The position numbers and the translations under genes were made by a program. Under the pieces are notes generated by a model. It was not told the origin of the DNA. It ran no database searches and was given only the letters and a program-made list of their open reading frames with translations. This document shows, piece after piece, positions 9,600 through 19,480 of a stretch of 23,094 bases of DNA. How positions within the stretch are numbered: the stretch's first letter is position 1; each line of letters begins with the position of its first letter. Location of the stretch: contig VHZZ01000003.1 of assembly GCA_009801015.1 (NCBI GenBank), forward strand, positions 637,542 through 660,635, read 5' to 3'. This stretch comes from Silene noctiflora. Lineage: Eukaryota; Streptophyta; Magnoliopsida; Caryophyllales; Caryophyllaceae.

Positions 9600-9747
9600 T
9601 CTCAATTACTTACTTCTCCGTAACTACTAGTATCCTATCAATCTACATATACTCCAACCCTATACAAAAACAAGAAACAGACCCAAATCCCCAAATCGAC
9701 AAACCCTAATTTCCGACCAACCCTGCACAAATCGTCTTTCAATCAAG
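9600..9747 (+). other. 5' UTR exon of ABCF4
   Basis: C/A-rich leader-like sequence ends at 9747 in AATCAAG|GTAAT, a good splice donor that pairs with the acceptor TTCCTTCAG at 12017, eight bases before the ABCF4 ATG. The transcription start is not fixed; 9600 is approximate. The donor/acceptor pairing is inferred, since no transcript is available. Confidence 0.6.
9701..9709 (+). promoter_or_regulatory. Telo-box AAACCCTAA in the ABCF4 leader
   Basis: AAACCCTAA is a plant telo-box, common near the transcription start of genes for ribosomal and translation-related proteins. It sits 38 bp before the leader's splice donor. An ABCF ATPase of the GCN20 type would fit such co-regulation. Function is inferred from motif and context only. 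Confidence 0.55.
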
Positions 9748-12017
9748 GTAATATCGATCGTCTCTCTCATTCGTATTGTTTGTTTTCCCTTTTTATTTTT
9801 GTTGGTTCTTTTTGTAGTTGTTTAATTCTCAATTAAAGTTAATTTTGCTTTGTAAATATTTATTTTAATGTTTGAATTAAAGTTGGGAGTAGTTCGTTTC
9901 GATGGTAGCCTGTTGATTAAAGGTGGAATAAAGCTTGTTAAACTTGTTTAATTGCATCAATTACTGTTTAAGACGGTATTAGAATAAAGTAAATAAGAGG
10001 AGGTTTGGAGAAGTTTGAAATTAAGACGGTCTTAAGCAAGATCAATTGAATTAATTAAGTCATAATTAAGCTCATAAGATTGTTACTGATGTGTTGGATT
10101 TGTATCTGTATTTCTGGAACCAATCTTCAAACGATTCGGATTACATATGAAACTTAGATCTGTGTGTATTATTGCTATTCATCGATCGAATGACGTAGCT
10201 GATATTGCTATTTCCTTTTAGTTGCCTTGCATCTGCTTCAAATACCGGCAGCAAATACATGCACGCGGGTTTTAAAATTAAAATATAGGGAGTAATTATA
10301 TCAGTTTACTAGTTTTATAAGTACAGGCTATTGGTAAAATGTGTGGGAAGGCTATGTATATATTTAACGGTCAGTGATGGAGTAAAGTACGTCCTAACAA
10401 GCATTTGTCCACCATTGCGAGAGAAACATAAACCATTGTATAGAATGACCAAATAAGACAATTTTGCTTGGGTTCGCTTCGAATTAAGTCAGGTTAGGTT
10501 TAGGTTTGGGGTTGAAGCAAATAAGGTTGATATCAGCTTTAGTTTAGTCTCAGGGTGGATCGATTTTAGTTCAAACACCTAATTTAATTTTCACAACCTA
10601 TTGGGTTAGGTTTATGACGGTATTGTGTTTTGCCTAACATAATTTATTGTTTTCAAATAAAAAATACGAATGAATATTATTTTATTCTTACAGTTTATTA
10701 TACTTAATATACGTGTTAAGTTTTCACTTTATCAATAGCCATGCCGTATCATGTTTATCTTCAAGGAATTTAAGGTATAGAACCATATATTAGGTTGATA
10801 TGAGAGTTAAATTCACATATATTATGAAGATAAGGGTTTCGATCACGTGGCTTATTAAAAGCTCATATTTATTTTACGAATTAGTTTATAACATATTCTT
10901 ATAAAAGGCAACTTAAAATAAAATTACTCACAAAGTCAATATCACTTCATTTTAAGGTAAATAGGTATTTAGATGAGAAATGTAACTGTTTCACTTAGAA
11001 CTTCCATTATTCAAAAGCACAATTACGTAGAAACACTATTTATTTACCCGTGAAATCTAGTAATTTAATATTTCATACATTTTAACTATGAAACAAATAC
11101 TTATATCTTAAGCATAAATCTCTCCGTCTTAAGCTTAAGATAAGTCAATGTGTCGATATAAGATGAGTAAGACAAATACATAATACATAAAGTGATATAT
11201 TACTTGACCCGTTTCGTTTTATTCTTAATGATATATTCGTCTTACTGCATCTTTACACGGTGCAGTATAACTTTGGTTTTCTAATTTGGGCAATATAAAT
11301 ATAAGGGTTTTGACACATGATAATCTCAACAATATTTCCCTAATTAAATTCGTTAATATAAATATACTACTCATAATGAAATTGAAAACCCTACCTCATC
11401 CGAGTCATCCCTCACCGCCTCACCCTCAAGTCCCCCGGTCCTCCTCTAACAGAGCAGATCCTCTGTCCCGATCTCGACTGCTCCTCAAACGCTCTAACCC
11501 TCTCACCCTCACCAGTTTTACAAATTTGGTATGATTTACCTTCTTATCTTAAATTTTGTACTTTTAATTAATTTGGTTAGTCGTATATTTATATAATAAT
11601 TATTAATAAGTAATTAAACCATAGTTGTGAGTAATATATACTACTCAGTATGTATTTATAAATTTCTCAATTGAATTGTAAGCAAAGTAATGATGAGTAG
11701 ATTGTCAAATTTAAAGAAGAATCTGGTAATGAAATTTTTAATTTGATGTTTTTCAGCTATTAATATTTTTATATAATAATGATAATGATAAAATTAACAT
11801 TAATGATTAGTGGTAATTATTTTAATAAACTTAATCAATGAGCAATTCACATATCAGAATGTGGCAGATTGATTGATTGATTGTTGTATACTCCGTTTGA
11901 TTCTTGGAATTACAATTAAGTGATGATGACGAATAAGCACTATGGTTGTTGGTTTAATAGATAGGATGTCTTAAAAGTTTTGGTTTTAGTGATTGTAAGT
12001 TATTTTTATTCCTTCAG
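9748..12017 (+). other. Long intron in the ABCF4 5' UTR
   Basis: 2,270 bp between donor GTAAT and acceptor CCTTCAG. The first part is T-rich, as usual for leading plant introns that raise expression. It holds no recognised gene. A distinct C-rich island lies at about 11380-11515, and the rest is AT-rich. Confidence 0.6.
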
Positions 12018-12024
12018 GTATTCA

Positions 12025-14139
12025 ATGGGTAAGAAGAAGTCGTCGGATGATGCTGGAACTAGCAAAGATGGAAAGAAAGATAAAATCTCAGTTTCCGCTA
12101 TGCTTGCTAGTATGGACGAAAAGCCAGATAAACCGAAGAAGGGATCAAAGGCAAAGGCAAAGGCAGCTCCCAGAGTTTCTTACACTGATGGAATCGATCT
12201 TCCACCCTCTGATGACGAAGATGAGGAGAATGTTGCCGAGGGAGACGAAGAACAGATTGCCAGGCGGACAGAGGTCAAGGTGCTGAGTACTTCTTTGACT
12301 GAAAAAGAGTCGAAGAAACGAGAAAAGAAGGAAATGTTGGCAATGCACGCTGTTGAGCAGGCCAAAAAAGAGGCACTTAGGGATGATCATGATGCTTTCA
12401 CGGTTGTCATTGGTAGTCGTGCTGCGGTCCTTGATGGCGCAGATGAAGCTGATGCTAATGTTAAAGATATAACAGTCGAAAATTTTTCAGTATCAGCTAG
12501 AGGAAAAGAGCTTCTTAAGAATGCGACTGTAAAAATTTCTCATGGGAAGAGATATGGTTTGGTAGGACCAAATGGAATGGGGAAGTCGACACTTCTTAAG
12601 CTTTTGGCTTGGAGAAAGATACCGGTGCCCAAAAACATTGATGTGCTATTGGTTGAGCAAGAAATAGTTGGGGATGATCGAAGTGCACTTGAAGCAGTTG
12701 TGTCGGCCAATGATGAGCTAGTGAAGCTCCGAGAAGAGGTTGCTACTTTGCAAAAGTCATCGGGTGAAAATGGAGATGGAGATGAAGACGACGAATCTGG
12801 AGAAAGGCTTGCTGAGTTATACGAGAGGCTTGAGTTGCTTGGGTCGGATGCTGCTGAGGCGCAGGCTTCTAAGATTCTTGCTGGTCTGGGATTCACCAAA
12901 GACATGCAGGTCCGTCCTACTAAGTCGTTTAGTGGTGGGTGGAGAATGAGAATTTCCCTGGCCCGAGCCCTTTTCATTCAGCCGACACTTCTATTACTTG
13001 ATGAACCCACAAACCATCTAGACCTTAGAGCGGTTTTGTGGTTGGAGGAGTATCTATGTCGGTGGAAGAAAACTCTTATTGTTGTATCACATGACCGTGA
13101 TTTTCTTAACACGGTGTGTGTTGAAATCATTCATCTTCATGACATGAAGCTTCACATGTACCGTGGAAACTTCGATGATTTTGAGAGTGGTTATGAACAG
13201 CGCCGAAAAGAGATGAATAAAGAGTTTGAAAAGTATGACAAACAATTGAAAGCTGCCAAACGGTCAGGAAACCAGCTTCAGCAAAAGAAAGTGCAGGAAA
13301 AAGCCAAGTTCACCCAAGAAAAAAAGGCGTCCAAAAGCAAGGCAAAAGGAAAAGTTGATGAAGACGAGCCTCAAGCCGAAGCCCCGAGAAAATGGAGAGA
13401 CTACACTGTGGAGTTTCACTTCCCTGAACCTACTGAACTTACTCCTCCCCTCCTCCAGCTTATTGAAGTTAGCTTCAGCTACCCTAACCGTCCAGATTTT
13501 AGGTTGTCCAACGTTGATGTTGGGATTGACATGGGAACTCGAGTTGCAATTGTGGGGCCCAATGGAGCCGGGAAATCAACGTTGCTCAATCTCCTTGCTG
13601 GGGACCTGTCCCCAGGTGAGGGGGAGGTACGGAGGAGCCAAAAGCTAAGAATAGGCAGATACTCGCAGCATTTCGTTGATCTTCTTACAATGAATGAAAA
13701 TGCAGTTCAATATCTTCTCCGACTTCATCCTGACCAAGAGGGAATGAGCAAGCAAGAGGCGGTTAGAGCAAAACTCGGGAAATTCGGCCTTCCAAGTCAC
13801 AATCATCTAACCCCGATTGCCAAATTATCAGGGGGTCAGAAAGCCAGGGTTGTATTTACATCCATAGCCATGTCAAAACCTCATATATTGTTACTCGATG
13901 AGCCCACCAATCACTTGGACATGCAGAGTATTGATGCTCTTGCAGATGCATTGGATGAGTTCACAGGTGGGGTCGTTCTGGTTAGTCATGATTCGCGGTT
14001 GATTTCACGCGTGTGTGAGGACGAGGAGAGGAGCCAAATCTGGGTTGTGGACAATGGAACTGTCGAGTTCTTCCCAGGAACTTTCGAGGAATACAAGGAA
14101 GAGCTACAAAAAGAGATCAAGGCTGAAGTCGATGACTAA
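12025..14139 (+). CDS. ABCF4: ABC transporter F family member 4 (GCN20-type ATPase)
   Basis: Soluble, membrane-domain-free ABC ATPase with two nucleotide-binding domains. Relatives act on ribosomes and in stress signalling (GCN20/ABCF1 class), and plant ABCF4/GCN4 has been linked to stomatal immunity. The 704-residue product starts MGKKKSSDDAGTSKDG. An acidic and Lys-rich N-terminus runs to about residue 150. Domain 1 has Walker A GPNGMGKST (about 181-189), signature SGGWRMR (about 303) and Walker B LLLLDEPTNHLD (catalytic Glu about 327). A charged Lys/Gln-rich linker follows (about 400-465). Domain 2 has GPNGAGKST (about 511-519), LSGGQKAR (about 601) and LLLDEPTNHLD (Glu about 626). The frame is open 15 codons further upstream, but the acceptor at 12017 makes 12025 the start. 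Length and sequence agree closely with Arabidopsis AT3G54540 as recalled. The coding region is intronless and intact. Confidence 0.97.
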   Translation: MGKKKSSDDAGTSKDGKKDKISVSAMLASMDEKPDKPKKGSKAKAKAAPRVSYTDGIDLPPSDDEDEENVAEGDEEQIARRTEVKVLSTSLTEKESKKREKKEMLAMHAVEQAKKEALRDDHDAFTVVIGSRAAVLDGADEADANVKDITVENFSVSARGKELLKNATVKISHGKRYGLVGPNGMGKSTLLKLLAWRKIPVPKNIDVLLVEQEIVGDDRSALEAVVSANDELVKLREEVATLQKSSGENGDGDEDDESGERLAELYERLELLGSDAAEAQASKILAGLGFTKDMQVRPTKSFSGGWRMRISLARALFIQPTLLLLDEPTNHLDLRAVLWLEEYLCRWKKTLIVVSHDRDFLNTVCVEIIHLHDMKLHMYRGNFDDFESGYEQRRKEMNKEFEKYDKQLKAAKRSGNQLQQKKVQEKAKFTQEKKASKSKAKGKVDEDEPQAEAPRKWRDYTVEFHFPEPTELTPPLLQLIEVSFSYPNRPDFRLSNVDVGIDMGTRVAIVGPNGAGKSTLLNLLAGDLSPGEGEVRRSQKLRIGRYSQHFVDLLTMNENAVQYLLRLHPDQEGMSKQEAVRAKLGKFGLPSHNHLTPIAKLSGGQKARVVFTSIAMSKPHILLLDEPTNHLDMQSIDALADALDEFTGGVVLVSHDSRLISRVCEDEERSQIWVVDNGTVEFFPGTFEEYKEELQKEIKAEVDD

Positions 14140-14267
14140 TTTGGGTTGCATCGAATTTTGTGATTGATACAAATTTGCCTATTTGTTTTATCTTGTAAGA
14201 TTTTACTCCCTTTTCCCTCCAGACATACTACAAACCTTCGAGTTTTGCCATTTTTACCATTTTGTGT

Positions 14268-14273
14268 AATAAA
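14268..14273 (+). terminator. Candidate polyadenylation signal for ABCF4
   Basis: AATAAA lies about 130 bp after the ABCF4 stop in a T-rich 3' region. Plant signals are loose, so the true cleavage site may differ. Confidence 0.5.
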
Positions 14274-14814
14274 TGACTAAATGAAATACCGTCTCAGTAA
14301 ACATATTAAACATTTGTATCTCAATGGTTGAGAAGTTGATATATCCCGTCTCAATTGTGTAATCACGTTCTATGCGGAATTTCTACTCTCCTGTTTCGGA
14401 AATTAGTTTTTTCAGTTTTGGTTCGTATTTGAAATTTTCAAATAATGAAACTGTGGAGACAACCTTTAACCCCAGTTGGCACTATATATGTCCCTTTGCA
14501 TATTTTACTGGTGTTTCAGGTATAGTCTGAATAACAGCTGTTCGATGGAATAACCAATTAACGTGGAGTATATCGATATCTATCTATCTATCTATATAGG
14601 TAAGAAAGGGGTGTTTTTCGAGCAAATAGATAGAGACTAATTTTTACGAATTGCCTAAAACTATTTAAAATTAATCCAAATAAACCATACACAATCCTAT
14701 GTGCATAACAAAATTAACGGCCGCTGGAGACTTGGCTATCTCAATCGCTATCCAAACATTTCCTAAAATACGAGTATTAGAACAAACTGGTGTTTGACCA
14801 TTTTACGATTTAAA
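14274..14814. other. Intergenic region between ABCF4 and the convergent SUMO-like gene
   Basis: AT-rich spacer with a short TATC-type microsatellite at about 14571-14597. No gene recognised. Confidence 0.5.
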
Positions 14815-14930
14815 AAGATGTTAAAACCGTTGGTTGCAAAGGAAAAATATTATCATCAGCGAGAAAATGATGATTAATATTTTGAAAATAAGCACAAGTA
14901 AAGAGCTTTTTGTTAATAAAAGAAGATTAC
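14815..14930. repeat. 3'-flank segment of the SUMO-like gene, repeated at 19481-19591
   Basis: This segment and 19481-19591 share GCAAAGGAAAAATATTA-like sequence (TTCAAAGGAAAAATATTA in the other), then CGAGAAA, ATTAATATTTT and AAAATAA, and TTTT.TTAATA.AAGAAG, in the same order and orientation. Its presence both below and above the gene marks an old tandem duplication of the locus. Confidence 0.65.
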
Positions 14931-15078
14931 TTATCAAGCCAAAGGTTCTACAAGTAAATTATATCCAGCTCAAATTACAGGAAATACATCAATACAATAT
15001 TAATATTAAACACATGCATAGCTATTGGCTGATTTTCCCTCGTCATCATCCGCGTACCCTGCTCGCGTCCTTCAGTCT

Positions 15079-18000
15079 CTAAACGAGCCCAGTCCTGATT
15101 CTGGCATCAATATGGTTATATGGGACATGCTTCTTACCAGGATAGGCGGGTGCCTGTCTCATAGACATGATAACAGGGGGAGGCCTAGGTCCTGTCATCT
15201 GTTGCCGAACTGGGGGATTACTGTGCAACTGTGTTTCTCTTGGGTGAGAACCTGTACCCGGAGTTCCAAGGACGTGTTTACGTGGTCCACTCTTCTGAAA
15301 ATGTAAATGTAAATTTTAATTAGTATTTTAGCTCAACCTACGCACTACTACAACATTACTCTACTACTAAAGGGCTCTCGAACCATATGGCATATTCAAC
15401 ACGATTACACGATTCAAGATAAGATTGTGGGTTACTATAAGTATGACGACACTCCTGAGACAGTCCTAACATAAACAGAGACAGATTTGGTACTCTTGAG
15501 CCAAATCATTGGACCATCGCATGGATCAGAACTCGAAACATGGTATTCATCTGGTTTATTGAGGGGTGCAGATTTGGCATCTAGGAACATTACTTGTAAA
15601 CAAAAACTTAATTTAGTAATGCCTAAACCATGGAAATTTATGTTGTTAACTGGATGTCAATTGTCAATGTTGTACTCTTCTTGGATCCAAGACTGAGTGA
15701 GAATAGTGAGAACCGGAGTGATTAAGAACGAGAGTAAATAAGCGGTGAACTGGTGAATGCAAGGTAGAAAGGCCATTAATCAATATAAAAACTTACATTA
15801 ATGTCAGGATTCCCTTTAAAAGTGGGGGGTTTGCGTAAAGTTGAGGGGAGTCCGCTGACAAAGCTCAAGGACGATCCTGAAAAAAAAAGTTGAAAGTCAG
15901 CAACATAAAAAAGCAGCTACATAACTAAAACTGTCAAATGTCACGCAATACCACTAGTATTTTTCGCCTTAAATAGCATACCAAATTTTGAGCTAAGGCT
16001 TATAAAAAAAATGATTTGAGATCAATCGGTCACTTTAGAGATGGTGTCAACCGTTTTATCTATGGAGTATATAAGTTGACACATCCAATTGATAAATGAA
16101 CCATAAATATAAAATACACACAAGAAATTTGAATTAGACAATTGCCAATTGAAAGTCCCTGGAACGACTATGAATTAAAGTATGTGAGAATCAATGGCGG
16201 GATTGCATCTCACAAATTACTTGATCAAGTGAAGTAATTTTCCTCCAAAATTTATACGCTTGCCCAACATGGAAATCAGATAAAGAAGGTGTATATGTGA
16301 CCCTATACATCACCAAAAGCCAGAAACCAAGCTAATTCCACAGTATGCTCATTAGTCATTAGCATAATAGGCATAAAAATAGCCAGATGAACGCAATGAA
16401 AACATAAGATCGACCTGAAAAAATTATAGATCAACCAAGAGATAGACTTACTATTGTCATCGAAATTGAAAGCATCAATGATGTCACCATCCTCTATTCT
16501 GAGCATATTCGCTGTATAGAGATCGTTTAGCTTCTGTCCCTTGTAGATAAAGAAGGTAGAGTCATGTTTTCCATTTCCACTATCAGAGAAATTGCGCTTA
16601 ATCGAACGCAATAACGGCTCATCACGAGTTACCCTCACAAATGTGTCTCTCCTTTTGTGTGCACGGATGCAAAGAGTTTGATACCAAATAGGGCTGCGCT
16701 GATCAACACCTAAGATGCAGCATTAAAAATGTCATTTGCAGCCGGCCAGCCGTTATATTTTGAACATCCAAAACAAAAATGTAAGACAAATTATTCCAAG
16801 AGTTCAGTTAACAAGATCACCCTATTAGCTTATGCCAATTAAATCGAAAGCAGATGTAACGACTAACGACCATGATTGCATAACATTTCAAGAGCAACAT
16901 GAAGTCGAGAGATCATTAAGTGAGTTGATTGTAGATTGCTACTAATATTTTAAAGACAGTTGCTGCGTACAATTTCTCAAGAAATCTCATTCCGTTGCCA
17001 CTAATATTTGTGTAGAATAATTACATATATATTCAGGTTGTGTTTACTTTTAAAGGCAATTTAAGTTGATTGTAGATTGCTCGTATTATCAGAAAAATCT
17101 AGTTCCAACGCTAGTAATATTTGTGTAGAAGAAAAGGTGATTCAAGTTACAAAGAAACAACATTTCATACCTTCCTTATGATTAATCACTGCAATAATAA
17201 GGTTCAAGTCCAAAACATATGGAAAACAAAGTAATGCTCATATTATTACCTACGCAAACAAAACACGAATCTCAAATCCATTATACCAAACAACAACTAA
17301 TCAAATACCCTTAATCAAACCAACATAATTAGAACAACACCACTCGTGTGCCAGAAGGGATCCCACAAACAACGGTGTAAGAGGTATCAAATGCAAGAAG
17401 TCTTGCACATCCATCAGCGACACACGGCAACATAAATAGAGCAACAACACCCGTGTCCCATAAGAGATGTCAGATGCACGAAGTTGCACATCTGTTCCGG
17501 ATAACCATAAATGGGATTTACCTCAATAACTGCATCAATTAACTGCAACTCCATAATGGCGAAGAGGTACATCAAGTATTCAAATTCATCAAGTCATTTT
17601 ACTTTAGTCCATAATCGCATAAAACCAATAAATACAAAATCTCCGGCTTAGTTAGAAATAAAAACCCATAATTGTCAAAAAATCAACTCAACCATAAGCT
17701 TAAGATGAGAATTGAAGTCCCAAGATTGGTTTTATAATCTAACATGCCCCTTGCACGAATACCCTTTCGACTTAAAGTGTGAATGCAAGGCAGAAACCAA
17801 CTCAACAAAAAGGTTAAGCTCATGGTTGGAGGGGCATTTGAGATTTGAACCCGTGAACTTGTATCAAGAAAGCAACTTAACCAAAAGCGTAAGCTGTGGC
17901 TGGAGTACTAAGATTGATTTTATACTCTATAGGGTGTGTTTGGATATCAAAAGTGAAGGGAAAGGGAGGGGAGGGGAAAAGAGAGAAGAGAAAGGGAGGT

Positions 18001-18779
18001 AAGGGAAGGGGGGGGGGGGCAAATGGAGCGTGGGTGTTTGGATACAATTTCCTTCCAAATCTTGCCTATTGTGGAGAGATTTTAAATCCCCTACTCTCCC
18101 TCCCTTTCTTTTCCCTCCAAACCCCTCAATCCAAACACACCCTAACATACACCGAAAATCGGTTATGATCCAACTCAAACCGGTTATAACAATCAAGTAA
18201 TCAAGTAAATAAATAGCAATTTATAACAAAACCTTATAACAAATTACCTAGAAAAAATAAATATTCCCTCCGTCTCAATCACTTGGTTAAGATTGATTAA
18301 AATACCCTCACATAAAACAAAAACGTAAACAATTCAATAGAGCAGACGGAACGAGAAGACCAACCTTGATTACTCTTTCCGAGACCAACAGAAATAACAT
18401 CTCCATCAACCATAGAAAGTTTAAGCGGCGTATCACTAGGCCTAAGACAAGCACCATTAAACATAAACTTAGTATTACGATACTCCATCCCCATTTTTTC
18501 ACAATAATGAATCATCAACCATCTCAATTCAATTTCTTTATCAATTTTCATAAACTTCAGATGATTCGGTCCAAACTCAAGTTTCTGCACCTTCACAGTT
18601 ATGGTGTTCGGATCAAAATTCTCTACTACTTTTTCTTCGAATTCATTATCGAATTCGTCTGATTCTTCCTCTTCTTCTTCATCTTCTACGAAATCATCTT
18701 CGAATTCATCTTCGAAATCATCCTCTTCTTCTTCGCTTTCGTATTGTGCCGGTTTCGTCATTTTATTGATTCTCGACAT
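15079..18779 (-). CDS. Acidic protein with two tandem SUMO-like domains, four exons
   Basis: Exons on the minus strand are 18779-18365, 16709-16452, 15876-15797 and 15294-15079; phases agree across all GT-AG introns, giving 322 residues. Residues about 14-50 are an Asp/Glu-rich acidic tract. SUMO-like domain 1 (about 59-132) has LRWLMIHYCEKMGMEY, FMFNGACLRP, DTPLKLSMVDGDVISV. Domain 2 (about 149-220) has LLRSIKRNFS, FFIYKGQKLN, ANMLRIEDGDIIDAF. Both match the SUMO/Rad60-SLD pattern (F.F.G..L....TP..L.MEDGD.I). A Pro-rich basic tail ends in GLV. There is no C-terminal Gly-Gly, so it should not be conjugated like SUMO. Paired SUMO-like domains recall Rad60/Esc2/NIP45 genome-stability adaptors, a comparison by architecture only. 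The first in-frame ATG after the leader motifs was chosen; Met7 is an alternative. A donor-like GGTAAGA near 15137 leaves the last exon's end open to revision. It is convergent with ABCF4. Confidence 0.75.
16920..17131. repeat. Imperfect direct repeat in intron 1 of the SUMO-like gene
   Basis: AGTTGATTGTAGATTGCT occurs near 16923 and again near 17063, and each is followed, after a diverged middle, by CTA.TAATATTTGTGTAGAA (near 17000 and 17115). The two units differ in length, about 98 and 69 bp, consistent with an old duplication followed by deletion. Confidence 0.6.
17322..17500. repeat. Imperfect tandem repeat, period about 107 bp, in intron 1
   Basis: AACATAATTAGAACAACACC at 17322 is followed at 17429 by AACATAAATAGAGCAACAAC. 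Both continue into CTCGTGTGCCAGAAGGGAT or CCCGTGTCCCATAAGAGAT, and then ATGCA.GAAG..TTGCACATC. Non-coding, inside the long first intron. Confidence 0.6.
17650..17930 (-). repeat. SINE-like repeat with B-box-like motif, two related sub-units
   Basis: On the minus strand the segment contains CTTTTGGTTAAGTTGCTTTC, then CACGGGTTCAAATCTC, the latter a good match to an RNA polymerase III B-box (GGTTCAAATC). Two sub-units share ATAAGCTTAAG/AAAAGCGTAAG and AAGATTG.TTTTATA (about 17694-17745 and 17880-17930). This resembles a tRNA-related repeat widespread in dicots, but family and ends are not certain. Confidence 0.4.
17931..18144. mobile_element. MITE with AGGGTGTGTTTGGAT inverted repeats in intron 1
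   Basis: The left end AGGGTGTGTTTGGAT and the right end ATCCAAACACACCCT are perfect inverted repeats. The arms continue as GGGAAAGGGAGGG-type purine sequence against CCCTCCCTTTC-type pyrimidine sequence, giving a hairpin of about 213 bp. Flanks share only TA, so a Tc1/mariner- or Harbinger-type origin is possible but not shown. A run of about 13 G lies near 18008-18019. Confidence 0.75.
18264..18357. mobile_element. Degenerate Stowaway-like MITE next to a splice donor
   Basis: The left end TTCCCTCCGTCTCAATCA is very close to the Stowaway terminal motif (CTCCCTCCGTC). The right end GACGGAACGAGA is a worn match to the inverse. About 94 bp. The right edge lies about 6 bp from the intron 1 donor of the SUMO-like gene (GT at 18364-18363). 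Confidence 0.45.
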
Positions 18780-18813
18780 TGGAATACGATTGATTTTGAT
18801 ATTGGGGGAGAAA

Positions 18814-18828
18814 TTAGGGTTAGGGTTT
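18814..18828 (-). promoter_or_regulatory. Double telo-box upstream of the SUMO-like gene
   Basis: On the minus strand this reads AAACCCTAACCCTAA, two overlapping telo-boxes, 35 bp upstream of the ATG at 18779. Related sequence is kept in the pseudogene copy (about 8028-8047). Telo-boxes often accompany E2F or other elements in genes active in dividing cells. Confidence 0.55.
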
Positions 18829-18846
18829 TGGAGGAAATTATTGTAA

Positions 18847-18856
18847 TTTTGGCGCC
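18847..18856. promoter_or_regulatory. E2F-type site TTTTGGCGCC
   Basis: TTTGGCGC matches the plant E2F consensus TTTSSCGS and lies about 70 bp upstream of the start codon. The same TTTTGGCGCC is retained at 8068-8077 in the decayed copy. This suggests S-phase or replication-linked expression, which is an inference from motif and position. Confidence 0.55.
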
Positions 18857-19106
18857 TTTTTTTTAAGGTTTCGGGTATTAAAATGTTGGACATGTAATTA
18901 GTTGGCCCATCAATTGTCACTAGTTTTTGTTGCGTAAGCCCATTCACTTGATCCAATTAACTAGTTTTCGGAAGGGTTTATTTGGATTGAGCGATTAAAA
19001 CCGAAAGACATACTTCGTATACGTTTGTTTACTTAATTTGGAAAAAAGCGCCTTGGAACAAAAGATATCATGCTCCTCACATACGTTTGTTTCCTTAATT
19101 CAAACA

Positions 19107-19433
19107 CTAGTATAGCTCCCTTGCAATTGCACGTTACAGATATTAGAAAATTTGGTAATTAATTAAATTAATGCAGTTTACCTCCATTTTAAAAATAGTA
19201 GAAATTTGCATATATAATCCTAAAGAAATATTTTATTAGCCTTATTTATGCAAAAGTTAAATCATGGTATATGTTAAACCATGATTTATGTTACAAAATT
19301 AATTAGGAGATAAATATTGTTCAATAGTAAATATAGATAATGAAGAATAATTAATTAGGAAATAAATATTGTCAAGTAAATATCACTTAGGCGGGAAATT
19401 TAAAGATGTGTTAATCATTTAGTATATAGGGGA
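19107..19433 (-). mobile_element. Small non-autonomous Helitron (minus strand)
   Basis: On the minus strand the element starts TCCCCTATATACTAAATGATT at 19433, very like the Helitron start at 21541 (TCCCTATATACTAAAAGATT). It ends with the palindrome TGCAATTGCA, a short spacer, and CTATACTAG at 19107. It is preceded by A and followed by T on that strand, as expected. 327 bp, no coding. It separates the SUMO-like gene promoter from the repeated 3'-flank scrap at 19481. Confidence 0.75.
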
Positions 19434-19480
19434 TTTCTTAAAAAAAAAAAAAAAAAAAGCAGTATTACAATAAATTGGAA

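Noticed and set aside
12540-12977. 145-residue minus-strand open frame
   Set aside because: Antisense shadow of the ABCF4 coding sequence; low-complexity Ser-rich translation mirrors its codon use.
14571-14597. TATC-type microsatellite as a functional element
   Set aside because: Short simple repeat in a spacer; nothing beyond slippage is needed to explain it.
17896-18196. Overlapping Gly/Lys-rich and Pro-rich open frames on both strands
   Set aside because: They fall across the purine/pyrimidine arms of the 17931-18144 MITE, so they are compositional.
18601-18846. Ser-rich plus-strand open frame
   Set aside because: It is the complement of the acidic Asp/Glu tract and leader of the SUMO-like gene; the minus-strand reading has conserved domains and consistent splicing.
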